Shown here one piece after another: positions 35,788-45,129 of a stretch of DNA of 64,000 bases; position 1 is the first letter of the stretch; each line of letters begins with the position of its first letter. The stretch comes from Pseudoalteromonas sp. H105. GTDB lineage: Bacteria > Pseudomonadota > Gammaproteobacteria > Enterobacterales > Alteromonadaceae. The DNA lies in the NCBI RefSeq assembly GCF_001469215.1, contig NZ_LOFH01000015.1:16375-80374 (forward strand). The letters run 5' to 3'. The notes below the pieces were generated by a model. That model was not told where the DNA came from. It did not search any database and saw nothing but the letters and a program-made list of their open reading frames with translations. The position numbers and the translations under genes were made by a program.

Positions 35788-37551
35788 TTAATTATTAAAG
35801 ATAGACAGTGGTTTAGGCATGTCTTTAGGGAAACTGATATGGTAATGAAGACCATTGCCCGGCGAGCTCGATACGTCTATATCCCCACTGAGTGTCTGCT
35901 TAACTAAATTAAATGTAATGTGTGTGCCTAACCCACTGCCACCTTGATCGCGTTTTGTGGTAAAAAATGGGTCAAAAAGCTTTTCAAGCTGTTGCTCACT
36001 TACGCCATTGCCATTGTCTTTAAAATCAATAACAACATGATTATCATCATCTTTTATTATGATATCAATGATGCCATTTTCTATTCCATCAAAACCATGG
36101 ATCAATGAATTCATAATTAAATTAGTAAAAATTTGACTGATAGCACCAGCAGGTAAGTTCAGAGTGAGCTCTTCAGGGCAATCTAAATTGATGTGATGGC
36201 TGGTATTTTTGATTTTAGGGTGTAATGAGCGAATTACTTCACCCAGGTATTCTTTGAAGTTAATTGTTCGTACTGCTTCACTTGCTTGGTCGACAGCGAT
36301 TTGTTTAAAGCTGGCAACAAGTTCAGATGCTCTATCTAAGTTACTTGTTAATAAGCTTGTGCTTTGTTTTGCGTCATTAATAAACTCCTCAAGTGCTTTT
36401 GGTGAGAGTGTTTTATCTTTATAGGCTGCTTCAATTTGTACTAGCCGTTCCTGTAAAAATGACGTTGCTGTCACACCTATACCTACAGGTGTGTTGATGT
36501 CGTGGGTAATACCCGCCACTAAACCACCCAGTGCAGCCATTTTTTCTGAGCCAACTAGGCGTTCTTGCGCAATATTTAACTCATCAACATAGCGCTGTAG
36601 CTGAGTTTGCTTAGTAAGCAGCTCTTGCTCAGTATGACGACGTAAATCAACTTCTTCAGTCAATGTTAGCTTTTGTTTTTCTAGTTCATATTTTTGCTGC
36701 TGTAAGTCCATCATCGCTTGGCTTAAATTAGAGGTTTTTCGTGCGACTTCTTGCTCCAGTTGCAGGTTTTGTTGGTCGAGCTTTTCATTACTTATAATGA
36801 GTTCTTTTTGAGTGTGCTCAAGCTCTTTGCGGTATTGCACCACTTTGTCTATTAATGTGTTAAAAGACTGCTCCATAACTTTTAATTCATTATGTTCAGT
36901 TGTTTCAATGTTGATGTGTTGGCCTTCAATCTCGTTTAATTCTAAATCTTCTATTTGTTCTGTTAATTGAGCCAGGGGATCAGTTAAAAGCTTCCTAAAG
37001 GCCATTAAGAACAAAATGATCAAAAACGTAGTTTTGATCATGGCATTACCAATTAAGAAATAAATTGAGATCATAATGCGGCTAAAAACTACTTCTCTAC
37101 TTGAGAAAAGGGTCACATCACCGACTTGAGTTGCACGTCCTGAAAATTCAAAAATTAAGGGGAATGTGTAGCCAAATAAACCAGAAGGTGTATCTTCAAT
37201 AATCGCTTCTTCTTGAACGAGTTGTTGGCTGTATAGCTCTCTTATGTCTAATGAACGCCCAAGTTGTGAAATTATTTCGCCGCTGTCGTCGCGTACAATA
37301 ATGCCCTCAATCATTGGGATCGCAAGCAGGCCTTCAGCAGTGGTGATGGTTTGTTTGGTATTTAGCTCCCAAATTGCCCGAGTTAAACTACGGCTAAACG
37401 TTTTTTGTAAGGTAGTTAGCTCGTTTCGAATGTAATCTTTTGTATTGATATATTCAGCAATTACTTGGCCGCAAGTGACGACGAATGTAAGTAAAAAGTA
37501 GACAGATAATACGCTGGTCAATAGCTTTTTTGAGAGACTTTTTTGTAGCAT
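35788..37551 (-). CDS. Membrane sensor histidine kinase
   Basis: A 587-residue kinase starting at 37551 (AAGGAG lies about 13 bases upstream). Two membrane helices (about 10-32 and 165-190) frame a periplasmic sensor of about 130 residues. A HAMP-like linker and a long coiled coil (about 230-340) follow, then the transmitter: phosphoacceptor motif GITHDINTPVGIG, N box NLIMNSLIHGF, G1 DNGNGVS, F box FDPFFTTK and G2 GGSGLGTHI. The HDxNxP form of the H-box is a recognised variant seen in hybrid-type sensors. No receiver domain is attached. A single-domain receiver gene lies divergently 252 bases upstream and is a candidate partner. Signal unknown. Confidence 0.9.
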   Translation of the reverse strand: MLQKSLSKKLLTSVLSVYFLLTFVVTCGQVIAEYINTKDYIRNELTTLQKTFSRSLTRAIWELNTKQTITTAEGLLAIPMIEGIIVRDDSGEIISQLGRSLDIRELYSQQLVQEEAIIEDTPSGLFGYTFPLIFEFSGRATQVGDVTLFSSREVVFSRIMISIYFLIGNAMIKTTFLIILFLMAFRKLLTDPLAQLTEQIEDLELNEIEGQHINIETTEHNELKVMEQSFNTLIDKVVQYRKELEHTQKELIISNEKLDQQNLQLEQEVARKTSNLSQAMMDLQQQKYELEKQKLTLTEEVDLRRHTEQELLTKQTQLQRYVDELNIAQERLVGSEKMAALGGLVAGITHDINTPVGIGVTATSFLQERLVQIEAAYKDKTLSPKALEEFINDAKQSTSLLTSNLDRASELVASFKQIAVDQASEAVRTINFKEYLGEVIRSLHPKIKNTSHHINLDCPEELTLNLPAGAISQIFTNLIMNSLIHGFDGIENGIIDIIIKDDDNHVVIDFKDNGNGVSEQQLEKLFDPFFTTKRDQGGSGLGTHITFNLVKQTLSGDIDVSSSPGNGLHYHISFPKDMPKPLSIFNN

Positions 37552-37803
37552 GGATTGTCCATAGCTCCTTGGTGGCAATTGAATTACGTTTTGCTTTTAC
37601 TAAAGTTAGCTAATAAACGTATAAAAATAAATAAAAGAATTGTTTATTAAGCAACAAAGTAAGTAATTTTTCTTTTTTTAGCAAAAACTTAAGCTTATCT
37701 CATTTTATTATTTGTGGTATAAAATCTATGATCGCTTGATAAAACGCAATGGGTGTATAATCCACTTATTAACTTTTTTATTCCTAATCGAGTAGTTAAA
37801 GGT

Positions 37804-38169
37804 ATGAATTTTTCTGTATTAGTCTGTGACGACTCAACCGTAGCACGTAAGCAAGTAGTGCGCTGTTTAAATGAATGTATTGATGCAGATATCAAGCAGG
37901 CTAAAAACGGTAAAGAAGCACTTGAATTAATGAAGACACAGAGCTTTGACCTGTTGTGTCTTGACTTAACGATGCCTGAAGTAGATGGTGTGCAGGTTTT
38001 AGAAGCGATAAAAGCACAAAAAATAGAGTGTTTTGTTTTGGTTATATCGGCCGATATTCAAGAAAAAATGAAGCTGCGCGTGACTCAATTAGGTGCAATT
38101 GATTTTATTCACAAGCCAATAGATAAACCGAGATTGAAAGAGGTCTTGCATAAATTTGGCATTCACTAG
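37804..38169 (+). CDS. Stand-alone response-regulator receiver (CheY-like)
   Basis: A 121-residue single receiver domain without output domain. The acidic pocket VCDDSTVARKQ, phosphoacceptor Asp in LLCLDLTMPEVDG (about residue 53), VISAD switch Ser and HKP Lys near residue 104 are all present. I start at the ATG at 37804 since the receiver fold begins there. Such proteins act by phospho-dependent contact with a partner or as phosphate sinks; the divergent histidine kinase is the likely phosphodonor. The thr leader follows about 80 bases downstream in the same direction with no clear terminator between. Confidence 0.88.
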   Translation: MNFSVLVCDDSTVARKQVVRCLNECIDADIKQAKNGKEALELMKTQSFDLLCLDLTMPEVDGVQVLEAIKAQKIECFVLVISADIQEKMKLRVTQLGAIDFIHKPIDKPRLKEVLHKFGIH

Positions 38170-38250
38170 TTTCTAATATAACCAAAAGACATAATTTATC
38201 TTTTTAAGTAGGGTTGACAGCATAGCCTCCTTTAAGGCAGTCTAAAGGCT

Positions 38251-38310
38251 ATGAAAACATATAATCACGTACTGACCATTATTATTACAACCACCATTCT
38301 TACTGGATAG
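38251..38310 (+). CDS. thrL: thr operon leader peptide
   Basis: A 19-codon frame, MKTYNHVLTIIITTTILTG, with six Thr and four Ile, the regulatory amino acids of the threonine operon. AAAGG precedes the ATG. It ends 29 bases before a strong terminator that lies just upstream of thrA. TTGACA at 38214-38219 may be the operon -35; no good -10 is evident at 17 bases. The peptide acts through ribosome stalling, not as a product. Confidence 0.93.
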   Translation: MKTYNHVLTIIITTTILTG

Positions 38311-38339
38311 TGGCATAGGTCGGTGCAATAAATTTAAAG

Positions 38340-38371
38340 GCCTGTGTTCACTAAGAACACAGGCTTTTTTT
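38340..38371 (+). terminator. thr attenuator terminator
   Basis: Perfect 10-bp stem GCCTGTGTTC / GAACACAGGC with a 5-nt loop and seven T. Placed between thrL and thrA, it should form when Thr and Ile tRNAs are charged and the ribosome does not stall in thrL. Confidence 0.93.
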
Positions 38372-38398
38372 CGTTTTATGGGATGAGGAAACATAAAG

Positions 38399-40816
38399 AT
38401 GCGAGTATTAAAATTTGGTGGGTCATCGCTCGCCGACTTTGCGTGTTTACAGCAGGTAGCTCAGTTGGTCAAAGCACAGCTAAAAGATGAAATGTTGCTA
38501 GTATTGTCAGCACCTGGCGGAATGACTGATTCATTAGTCGCACTAGCAAGTAGCGCTGAGCAAGGTCATGATTATAGTGAGCAATGGGAGGCACTTACTA
38601 CGCGCTGTGAAGGTTTAAAAAAGGCAGTTGAGGCGGAGTGTGGTACGGTTCAAAATTGGCCTGATTTAACTTTGTTGAGCAATAAGTTAGCCGGTGTAAA
38701 GCTTCTAAAGTGTTGTCCAGACCAAGTGCGTGCTTATGTAATTAGCTTTGGTGAGCGTGTCAGTGTCTCACTGATGCAGCAACTACTAAATTCCCATAAT
38801 GCCCGCTATTTAGAGGCAACAGCATGTATTACCTCCACTGGTGGTTACATTGATGCTGAAGCGGATTTGGCACTAAGTAAAGCGCGTTTTCAAGTCGCTT
38901 TAAAGCAAGACCCTACCAGAATTTATATTATGCCAGGATTTACAGCCAGTAATGAACAAGGTGAGTTAACAACGCTTGGTCGCAATGGGTCTGATTATTC
39001 TGCAGCAATTGCAGCCGCGTGTTTAGACGCTGATGTTTGCCAAATATGGACCGATGTAGATGGTGTTTACAGTGCAGATCCTCGCTATATTAAAAAAGCC
39101 ACCAAAGTTGATTTCTTATCATACAAAGAAGCAATGGAACTGTCATATTTTGGTGCAAAAGTACTTCATCCTAAAACCATTTTACCGTGTGCAAAAGCGG
39201 GCGTGCCTTGTGAAATTAAAAACACACATAACCCAGAGGCTCAGGGCTCTTTGATCAGTAATGAAAGCGTTTCATCTGAACCTGTTAAAGCACTGTCAAG
39301 CTTACAAAGTTTAGCTATGTTGACCGTGTCAGGACCTGGTATGAAAGGCAAGGTTGGTATGGCATCAAAAGTTTTTAATGCGCTCGCCCATGATAATGTG
39401 TCGATTGTATTAATTACTCAGTCATCGTGCGAGTTCAGTATCAGCTTTTGCGTCCATGAATCAGATTTAGCCCTTGCGTTAGAGGCATTGCAAACAGCTT
39501 TTGAACTAGAGTCACAAGCCGGTTTAATTGAACCTGTGCAAGTTCAACGAAATCTAGCAATCGTCACGCTTGTGGGCGACAACATGCGTGCACACAAAGG
39601 GTTAGCTGCAAAGTTTTTTGCTTCATTGGCACAAGCGCAGGTCAATATCGTGGCCATTGCACAAGATTCTACAGAGAGTGCTATTTCTGCCGTGATAGAT
39701 GGCGAGTTATGTAACGATGCAGTCAAAGTATGTCACGAAAACTTTTTTACTCATATTCCATCTATCGATGTGTTTTTACTCGGTTGCGGGTTAGTTGGAC
39801 AAGAGCTTATCCAGCAATTAGAACGCCAGCAAGCATGGCTTGAAAAGCGTAATATCAAACTTAATTTATATGGTGTTGCGAATTCGCGTCAACTACATCT
39901 AGACAGTGAAGGTATAGAGTTTGCTGATTGGCAACAAAAACTTTCTCAATCAGAACAAGGGTTTGATTTAAAGCGGGTAGAGCAATTTGTTAAACAAAAT
40001 CATTTGATCAACCCTGTTTTAGTTGATTGCACATCATCTAATGTTTTGGCTGCCCAGTATGTCGATTTTCTTAATGCTGGTTTTCATGTTGTTGCAGCAA
40101 ATAAAAAAGCGACAACAAGCTCATACGCTTATTACCAAGATTTAATTGCCGCCACTCAAAAAAATAACCGCAAATTTTTATATGAAACAAATGTCGGCGC
40201 GGGCCTTCCGGTGATTGATAACTTGCAATCATTGTTCGGTGCTGGTGATGAGCTACTTGAATTTAGTGGTATTTTATCAGGCTCATTATCGTATATGTTT
40301 GGTGCGCTTGAAGATGGTTTATCGTTATCTGAAGCAACAATTAAAGCTAAAGAAAGTGGCTTTACTGAGCCGGACCCGCGTGATGATTTGTCTGGTACAG
40401 ATGTAGCGCGTAAATTATTAATTATTGCACGTGAAGCAGGTTTAAAATTAGAGCTCAGTGATATCGAAGTTGAATCTGTGCTACCAGAAGGGTTTGCACA
40501 AGGTGAGAGTGTTGATGAGTTTATGGCTAAGTTGCCTGACTTAGATGCTGCTTTTAGTGACCGCATTCACAGTGCTGCAAGTGAAGGCAAAGTGCTACGT
40601 TATGTTGGCACAATCAAACAAGGTCACTGTAAAGTAGGTATTGAGGCTGTTGATTCAAGCCACGCCCTGAGTGTTATTCGTGATGGTGAAAACGCATTGG
40701 CAATTTTGAGTGAGTATTACCAACCGCGCCCATTTGTAATTCGTGGTTATGGCGCGGGCTCTGCAGTAACTGCTGCGGGTGTATTTGCTGATATTTTAAA
40801 AACGTTATCGCGGTAG
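38399..40816 (+). CDS. thrA: Bifunctional aspartokinase I / homoserine dehydrogenase I
   Basis: First gene of threonine biosynthesis; phosphorylates aspartate and, with its second domain, reduces aspartate semialdehyde to homoserine. 805 residues, slightly shorter than E. coli ThrA (820). Kinase domain starts MRVLKFGGSSLA and contains GRNGSDYSAAI and WTDVDGVYSADPR; paired ACT domains (about 310-455) provide threonine feedback; the dehydrogenase domain has FLLGCGLVGQELI (NADPH) and YETNVGAGLPVI, ending with GYGAGSAVTAAGVFADI. GAGGA precedes the ATG. Ten bases to thrB. Controlled by the upstream attenuator. Confidence 0.97.
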   Translation: MRVLKFGGSSLADFACLQQVAQLVKAQLKDEMLLVLSAPGGMTDSLVALASSAEQGHDYSEQWEALTTRCEGLKKAVEAECGTVQNWPDLTLLSNKLAGVKLLKCCPDQVRAYVISFGERVSVSLMQQLLNSHNARYLEATACITSTGGYIDAEADLALSKARFQVALKQDPTRIYIMPGFTASNEQGELTTLGRNGSDYSAAIAAACLDADVCQIWTDVDGVYSADPRYIKKATKVDFLSYKEAMELSYFGAKVLHPKTILPCAKAGVPCEIKNTHNPEAQGSLISNESVSSEPVKALSSLQSLAMLTVSGPGMKGKVGMASKVFNALAHDNVSIVLITQSSCEFSISFCVHESDLALALEALQTAFELESQAGLIEPVQVQRNLAIVTLVGDNMRAHKGLAAKFFASLAQAQVNIVAIAQDSTESAISAVIDGELCNDAVKVCHENFFTHIPSIDVFLLGCGLVGQELIQQLERQQAWLEKRNIKLNLYGVANSRQLHLDSEGIEFADWQQKLSQSEQGFDLKRVEQFVKQNHLINPVLVDCTSSNVLAAQYVDFLNAGFHVVAANKKATTSSYAYYQDLIAATQKNNRKFLYETNVGAGLPVIDNLQSLFGAGDELLEFSGILSGSLSYMFGALEDGLSLSEATIKAKESGFTEPDPRDDLSGTDVARKLLIIAREAGLKLELSDIEVESVLPEGFAQGESVDEFMAKLPDLDAAFSDRIHSAASEGKVLRYVGTIKQGHCKVGIEAVDSSHALSVIRDGENALAILSEYYQPRPFVIRGYGAGSAVTAAGVFADILKTLSR

Positions 40817-40825
40817 GAGAGAGCT

Positions 40826-41752
40826 ATGATTGAAGTATATGCTCCTGCCTCTATTGGAAATTTTTCAGTGGGGTTTGATGCACTTGGCGCGGCACTTGCG
40901 CCCATCGATGGCTCTTTACTTGGTGATACCGTTGTTGTTTCAGCTTCAGACTCGGATGAGTTTGTCTGCTCAGGTGATTACGCAGCGAAACTCCCCTCGG
41001 ACGCCAAAGAGAACCTTGCATTTCAGTGTTTAGTGCATTTTCGTGAACACATAGCACCGAGCATGCCAAGTGTGAAGCTAGAACTTAAAAAGAACTTACC
41101 TATCGGCTCGGGGCTAGGTTCAAGTGCCTGTTCAGTTGTTGCCACATTTGCTGCATTGGACAAATTTGCTGATACAAAGCTTAGTCAAGTTCAGCTCATT
41201 GAGTTAATGGCTGACTTTGAAGCCATTGTCAGTGGGGGTCGCCATTATGACAATATTACCCCATGTTACTTAGGTGGGTTGCAGTTAACAGGTGATTTAA
41301 TCCCTGATAAATCGATTAGTTTACCTGTGGATGATAGCTGGTATTACGTGGCGGCTTTTCCTGGTTTTTCACTCAATACGGCCAAGGCTCGTGCGGTGTT
41401 ACCCTCACAGTTAAGCATGCATGCGAGTGTTGAGTTTGCCCAACGTTTATCGGCTTTTAGCGCGCTACTGCTAACGAGCCGATTTGATGATGCCTTGTCT
41501 ATTATGAATGATGAGATAGCCGAACCACACCGTGCTCCGCTTATCTCTGGGTTTAGCGAGGCAAAAGCGGCGTTACCAAAACTCGGTGCAGATGTTGTGA
41601 GTATTTCAGGGGCGGGACCTACTTTGTTTACAGTGTGTAAATCATTAGAGGCTGCGCAGCGATGCGCGCAATGGCTAGAAAAAAACTATATCAATGAGCA
41701 AGGCTTTTGCCATATTTGTAAACTTGATAGCGCCGGCACACGTCAGTTATAA
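40826..41752 (+). CDS. thrB: Homoserine kinase
   Basis: GHMP-family kinase making O-phospho-homoserine, 308 residues. Key motifs are YAPASIGNFSVGFDALGAAL at the start, the ATP-loop NLPIGSGLGSSACSVVA near residues 87-103 and SISGAGPTLF near the C-terminus. Nine bases after thrA, with a GGAGAG ribosome-binding site; followed by thrC after 18 bases. Standard thrABC order. Confidence 0.97.
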   Translation: MIEVYAPASIGNFSVGFDALGAALAPIDGSLLGDTVVVSASDSDEFVCSGDYAAKLPSDAKENLAFQCLVHFREHIAPSMPSVKLELKKNLPIGSGLGSSACSVVATFAALDKFADTKLSQVQLIELMADFEAIVSGGRHYDNITPCYLGGLQLTGDLIPDKSISLPVDDSWYYVAAFPGFSLNTAKARAVLPSQLSMHASVEFAQRLSAFSALLLTSRFDDALSIMNDEIAEPHRAPLISGFSEAKAALPKLGADVVSISGAGPTLFTVCKSLEAAQRCAQWLEKNYINEQGFCHICKLDSAGTRQL

Positions 41753-41770
41753 GAATTTAAGGAACTAATA

Positions 41771-43054
41771 ATGCAATTACATAATTTAAAAGATGACTCA
41801 CAGAAAGTGTCGTTTGTTGAAGCCGTTAAAACAGGGTTAGGACGTAACCAAGGGGTGTTTTTTCCAGAGTCACTGGGTGCGATGAGTGATATTGACGCAT
41901 TACTTGATATGGATTTTGTTAGCCGCAGCAGTAAAATATTATCTCACTTAATTGGTGATGAGCTTCCTGCAGACACTGTTGCAGAGATGGTAAAAAATGC
42001 ATTTAATTTCCCCGTTAAGTTAGTGGAGGTTGAAGAAAATATTTATTGTTTAGAGCTCTTTCATGGCCCAACCCTCGCATTTAAAGATTTTGGTGGTCGT
42101 TTTATGGCAGAGTGCTTAGCACAATTTAGCCAAGGCGAAAAAACAACTATCTTAACAGCTACGTCGGGTGATACAGGGGCTGCTGTAGCGCATGCGTTTT
42201 ACAACAAACCAAATATTGATGTCGTTATCCTTTATCCAAAAGGAAAGATTTCATTAGCTCAGCAAAAGTTATTTACTACACTAGGCAATAACATACATTG
42301 TTATGCGGTAGACGGGAGTTTTGATGATTGCCAAGCGCTGGTGAAAAATGCGTTTCTAGATGATGAGGTAAAATCGAGGTTAGGTTTGAATTCAGCTAAC
42401 TCTATTAACATCAGTCGTTTAGTTGCCCAAGTCTGCTATTACTTTGAAGCCATTGCGCAATTGCCAAAAGATAAACGCGCAACAGCACATGTGTCGGTAC
42501 CCAGTGGTAATTTTGGTAATGTGTGCGCGGCAATGATTGGTGCGGTAATCGGTCTACCTGTCAGTAAGCTTAGTGCTACAACAAACCAGAATGATACCGT
42601 ACCTCGTTTTATGCTTGATAAAAACTGGTCACCGAAGAGTACAATTGAGTCGCTTTCAAATGCAATGGATGTGAGTAAACCTAATAATTGGCCGCGTGTT
42701 CAAACCATGTTAGATAATAACTGGTTCAGCTATGATGACTTTTATTCAACAAGTGTAGACGAAAGTGATACACAATCAGTGATGAAAAAAATTCAACAAA
42801 CAGGGTATGTTGCTGAACCTCATACTGCGATTGCATATCAAGGGTTACAATCAAATTTAACGCCTGGAAGTGCTGGTATTTTTTTAGCAACAGCACATCC
42901 CGCTAAATTTAAAGACAGTGTAGAAGCAATTTTAGGTGTTGAATTAGAGATGCCAAAACCACTGGCAGATGCCTTAGCAAAACCATGTTTAGCGAATGGT
43001 ATTCCAAACAACTACGATGGTTTACGTGAAATTATGCTAGCAAAGTTAGGGTAG
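41771..43054 (+). CDS. thrC: Threonine synthase
   Basis: PLP enzyme converting O-phospho-homoserine to threonine, 427 residues, E. coli-type length. The PLP lysine is in ELFHGPTLAFKDFGGRF near residue 107, the phosphate-binding loop in TATSGDTGAAVAHAF, and VPSGNFGNVCAA follows. AAGGAA precedes the ATG. The last gene of the thr operon, ending in a terminator 31 bases after the stop. Confidence 0.97.
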   Translation: MQLHNLKDDSQKVSFVEAVKTGLGRNQGVFFPESLGAMSDIDALLDMDFVSRSSKILSHLIGDELPADTVAEMVKNAFNFPVKLVEVEENIYCLELFHGPTLAFKDFGGRFMAECLAQFSQGEKTTILTATSGDTGAAVAHAFYNKPNIDVVILYPKGKISLAQQKLFTTLGNNIHCYAVDGSFDDCQALVKNAFLDDEVKSRLGLNSANSINISRLVAQVCYYFEAIAQLPKDKRATAHVSVPSGNFGNVCAAMIGAVIGLPVSKLSATTNQNDTVPRFMLDKNWSPKSTIESLSNAMDVSKPNNWPRVQTMLDNNWFSYDDFYSTSVDESDTQSVMKKIQQTGYVAEPHTAIAYQGLQSNLTPGSAGIFLATAHPAKFKDSVEAILGVELEMPKPLADALAKPCLANGIPNNYDGLREIMLAKLG

Positions 43055-43084
43055 TTTAAATCGCGCAAATTTATAGTTTAATGC

Positions 43085-43116
43085 AGCAGCACCGCAAAGT
43101 GCTGCTTGTTTTTTTA
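43085..43116 (+). terminator. Terminator of the thr operon
   Basis: AGCAGCAC pairs with GTGCTGCT (43085-43092 and 43099-43106) over CGCAAA, then TGTTTTTTT. Confidence 0.88.
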
Positions 43117-43137
43117 TTGGCTTACACGCTATTGACG

Positions 43138-43521
43138 TCATACAAAAGAGCGGGAGCGTCTGTTTAACACGCGTAAAACTATAATTAATAATGCAATTGA
43201 ACCCATCATTAAACTTGCAACTGTAATCAACTGATGTGGAAACCAGTTTAATAGTAAAAAGCTTAAAGCAAGTAAAATAAAAGGCTTAAACTCATAGTAG
43301 TAATAATGCTTTTTAACGCGTTTGCGATTTACTTTATGATCGACACGTCGAGCATTAGAGCGAAGTCGCCAAATATTCGCACCATTAAAAAATACAAATA
43401 GACCAATTAAAGTGGGTATCACGTTGGCAGCTATCAATAAGCAGCCAGCGCCTAATAATATGTAGCAATAAGGGACTGACTCGTAAATAGGTTTGGCTAG
43501 CATAAGCGGTAACATCATCAT
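43138..43521 (-). CDS. Small hypothetical membrane protein
   Basis: 127 residues with about four hydrophobic segments (roughly 18-34, 36-50, 80-92 and 98-117) and a very basic central cytoplasmic-like stretch (WRLRSNARRVDHKVNRKRVKKHYYYY) holding four Tyr in a row. The start is ambiguous: three consecutive ATG codons at 43521, 43518 and 43515 with no strong ribosome-binding site. I do not recognise the family. Convergent with the thr operon. The regular membrane pattern and codon use similar to neighbours argue that it is real. Confidence 0.6.
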   Translation of the reverse strand: MMMLPLMLAKPIYESVPYCYILLGAGCLLIAANVIPTLIGLFVFFNGANIWRLRSNARRVDHKVNRKRVKKHYYYYEFKPFILLALSFLLLNWFPHQLITVASLMMGSIALLIIVLRVLNRRSRSFV

Positions 43522-43775
43522 CCATGATTATATGTCAGGTAAGTGTAGTGTAAACCAAAGTATGTGCAATATAAGGTATATTATTTTTGTAAATGTTAGC
43601 TTGAGCTATTAATAAATAATATTAATGTTCCTATAAAAAAATATCATTACAAAAACACTGTGAATTAAATTCAATCCCTGTTTAAATATGTTCATCTTTA
43701 GACCATAGGCAAATTGACGTTTTCAGCGTATAATTCAGCCTTCAAAATACCATACACGTTGCCCTAGGAGCCCCC

Positions 43776-45032
43776 ATGTTAGAACGTAGCATGAATATTT
43801 CGGATTTCGATCCAGAGTTATTTGCAGCAATCAGTAAAGAGACTGCTCGTCAAGAAGAACACATTGAGCTTATTGCATCAGAAAACTACTGTAGCCCACG
43901 CGTATTAGAAGCGCAGGGTTCACAGCTTACAAATAAATATGCAGAAGGCTATCCTGGCAAACGTTATTACGGTGGTTGTGAGCATGTAGATGTTGTTGAG
44001 CAATTAGCTATTGACCGTGCTAACGAGCTATTTGGTTCTGAATACGCAAACGTACAGCCTCACGCTGGTTCACAAGCTAATGCGGCTGTTTTCTTAGCGC
44101 TTTTAGAAGCTGGCGATACTGTACTTGGTATGAGCCTTGCTCACGGTGGTCACTTAACTCACGGTTCTCACGTTAATTTCTCTGGTAAGTTATATAATGC
44201 AGTTCAGTACGGACTAAATGAAGCAACTGGTGAAATTGATTATGCGCAAGTTGAAGCATTAGCGCTTGAACATAAACCAAAAATGATTATTGGTGGTTTC
44301 TCTGCATATTCAGGTATTGTAGATTGGGCTAAATTCCGAGAAATCGCTGATAAAGTGGGTGCTTACTTATTCGTTGATATGGCTCACGTTGCAGGTCTTA
44401 TCGCAGCGGGTGTTTATCCTAACCCAGTACCACATGCACACGTAGTGACAACGACGACACACAAAACATTAGCGGGTCCACGTGGCGGTTTAATTATCTC
44501 TGCATGTGGCGATGAAGCTATTTACAAAAAATTAAATAGCGCTGTTTTCCCAGGTGGCCAAGGTGGCCCTTTATGTCATATTATTGCTGCAAAAGCAGTG
44601 GCATTCAAAGAAGCACTACAACCTGAATTTAAAGAATACCAAACACAAGTAGTTAAAAACGCACAAGCGATGGTCGCTGTTATGCAAGAACGTGGTTATA
44701 AGATCGTTTCTGATAAAACAGATAACCACTTGTTCTTACTTGATCTAATTGATAAAGACATTACTGGTAAAGATGCTGATGCAGCGTTAGGTAATGCAAA
44801 CATCACTGTAAACAAAAACTCAGTACCGAATGACCCACGTTCACCATTTGTGACGTCTGGTCTACGTATTGGTTCACCTGCAATTACGCGTCGTGGCTTT
44901 AAAGAAGCTGAGTCAAAAGAGCTTGCAGGCTGGATTTGTGATGTATTAGACAACATCAATGATGAGTCAGTACAAGCGCAAGTAAAAGAGAAAGTGCAAA
45001 CTATCTGTAAAAAATTACCTGTGTACGCTTAA
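43776..45032 (+). CDS. glyA: Serine hydroxymethyltransferase
   Basis: PLP enzyme interconverting serine and glycine while charging tetrahydrofolate with a one-carbon unit; 418 residues. Hallmarks are EEHIELIASENYCSPRVLEA at the N-terminus, PHAGSQANAAV, HVVTTTTHKTLAGPRGG with the PLP Lys (near residue 229), and the GLRIGSPAITRRG carboxylate-binding segment. AGGAG precedes the ATG; a TATAAT lies at 43729-43734 without a clear -35. Its own strong terminator follows, so it is probably separate from nrdR, although glyA-nrdR-rib gene order is common. Confidence 0.97.
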   Translation: MLERSMNISDFDPELFAAISKETARQEEHIELIASENYCSPRVLEAQGSQLTNKYAEGYPGKRYYGGCEHVDVVEQLAIDRANELFGSEYANVQPHAGSQANAAVFLALLEAGDTVLGMSLAHGGHLTHGSHVNFSGKLYNAVQYGLNEATGEIDYAQVEALALEHKPKMIIGGFSAYSGIVDWAKFREIADKVGAYLFVDMAHVAGLIAAGVYPNPVPHAHVVTTTTHKTLAGPRGGLIISACGDEAIYKKLNSAVFPGGQGGPLCHIIAAKAVAFKEALQPEFKEYQTQVVKNAQAMVAVMQERGYKIVSDKTDNHLFLLDLIDKDITGKDADAALGNANITVNKNSVPNDPRSPFVTSGLRIGSPAITRRGFKEAESKELAGWICDVLDNINDESVQAQVKEKVQTICKKLPVYA

Positions 45033-45075
45033 TCGCAGTAATTTAGATAACAATAGCAACGTTTTTTGCTATTAT

Positions 45076-45104
45076 AAAGGCCGCCCTTAAAGCGGCCTTT
45101 TTTG
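45076..45104 (+). terminator. Terminator of glyA
   Basis: AAAGGCCGC (45076-45084) pairs with GCGGCCTTT (45092-45100) and continues into T residues. It ends about 26 bases before nrdR. Confidence 0.93.
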
Positions 45105-45129
45105 TTTTTAGTTACGGAATTTATACTAT

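Noticed and set aside
43700..43740. PurR- or MetR-like site before glyA
   Set aside because: GCAAATTGACGTTTTC is only partly palindromic and does not fit the PurR consensus well; not strong enough to call.
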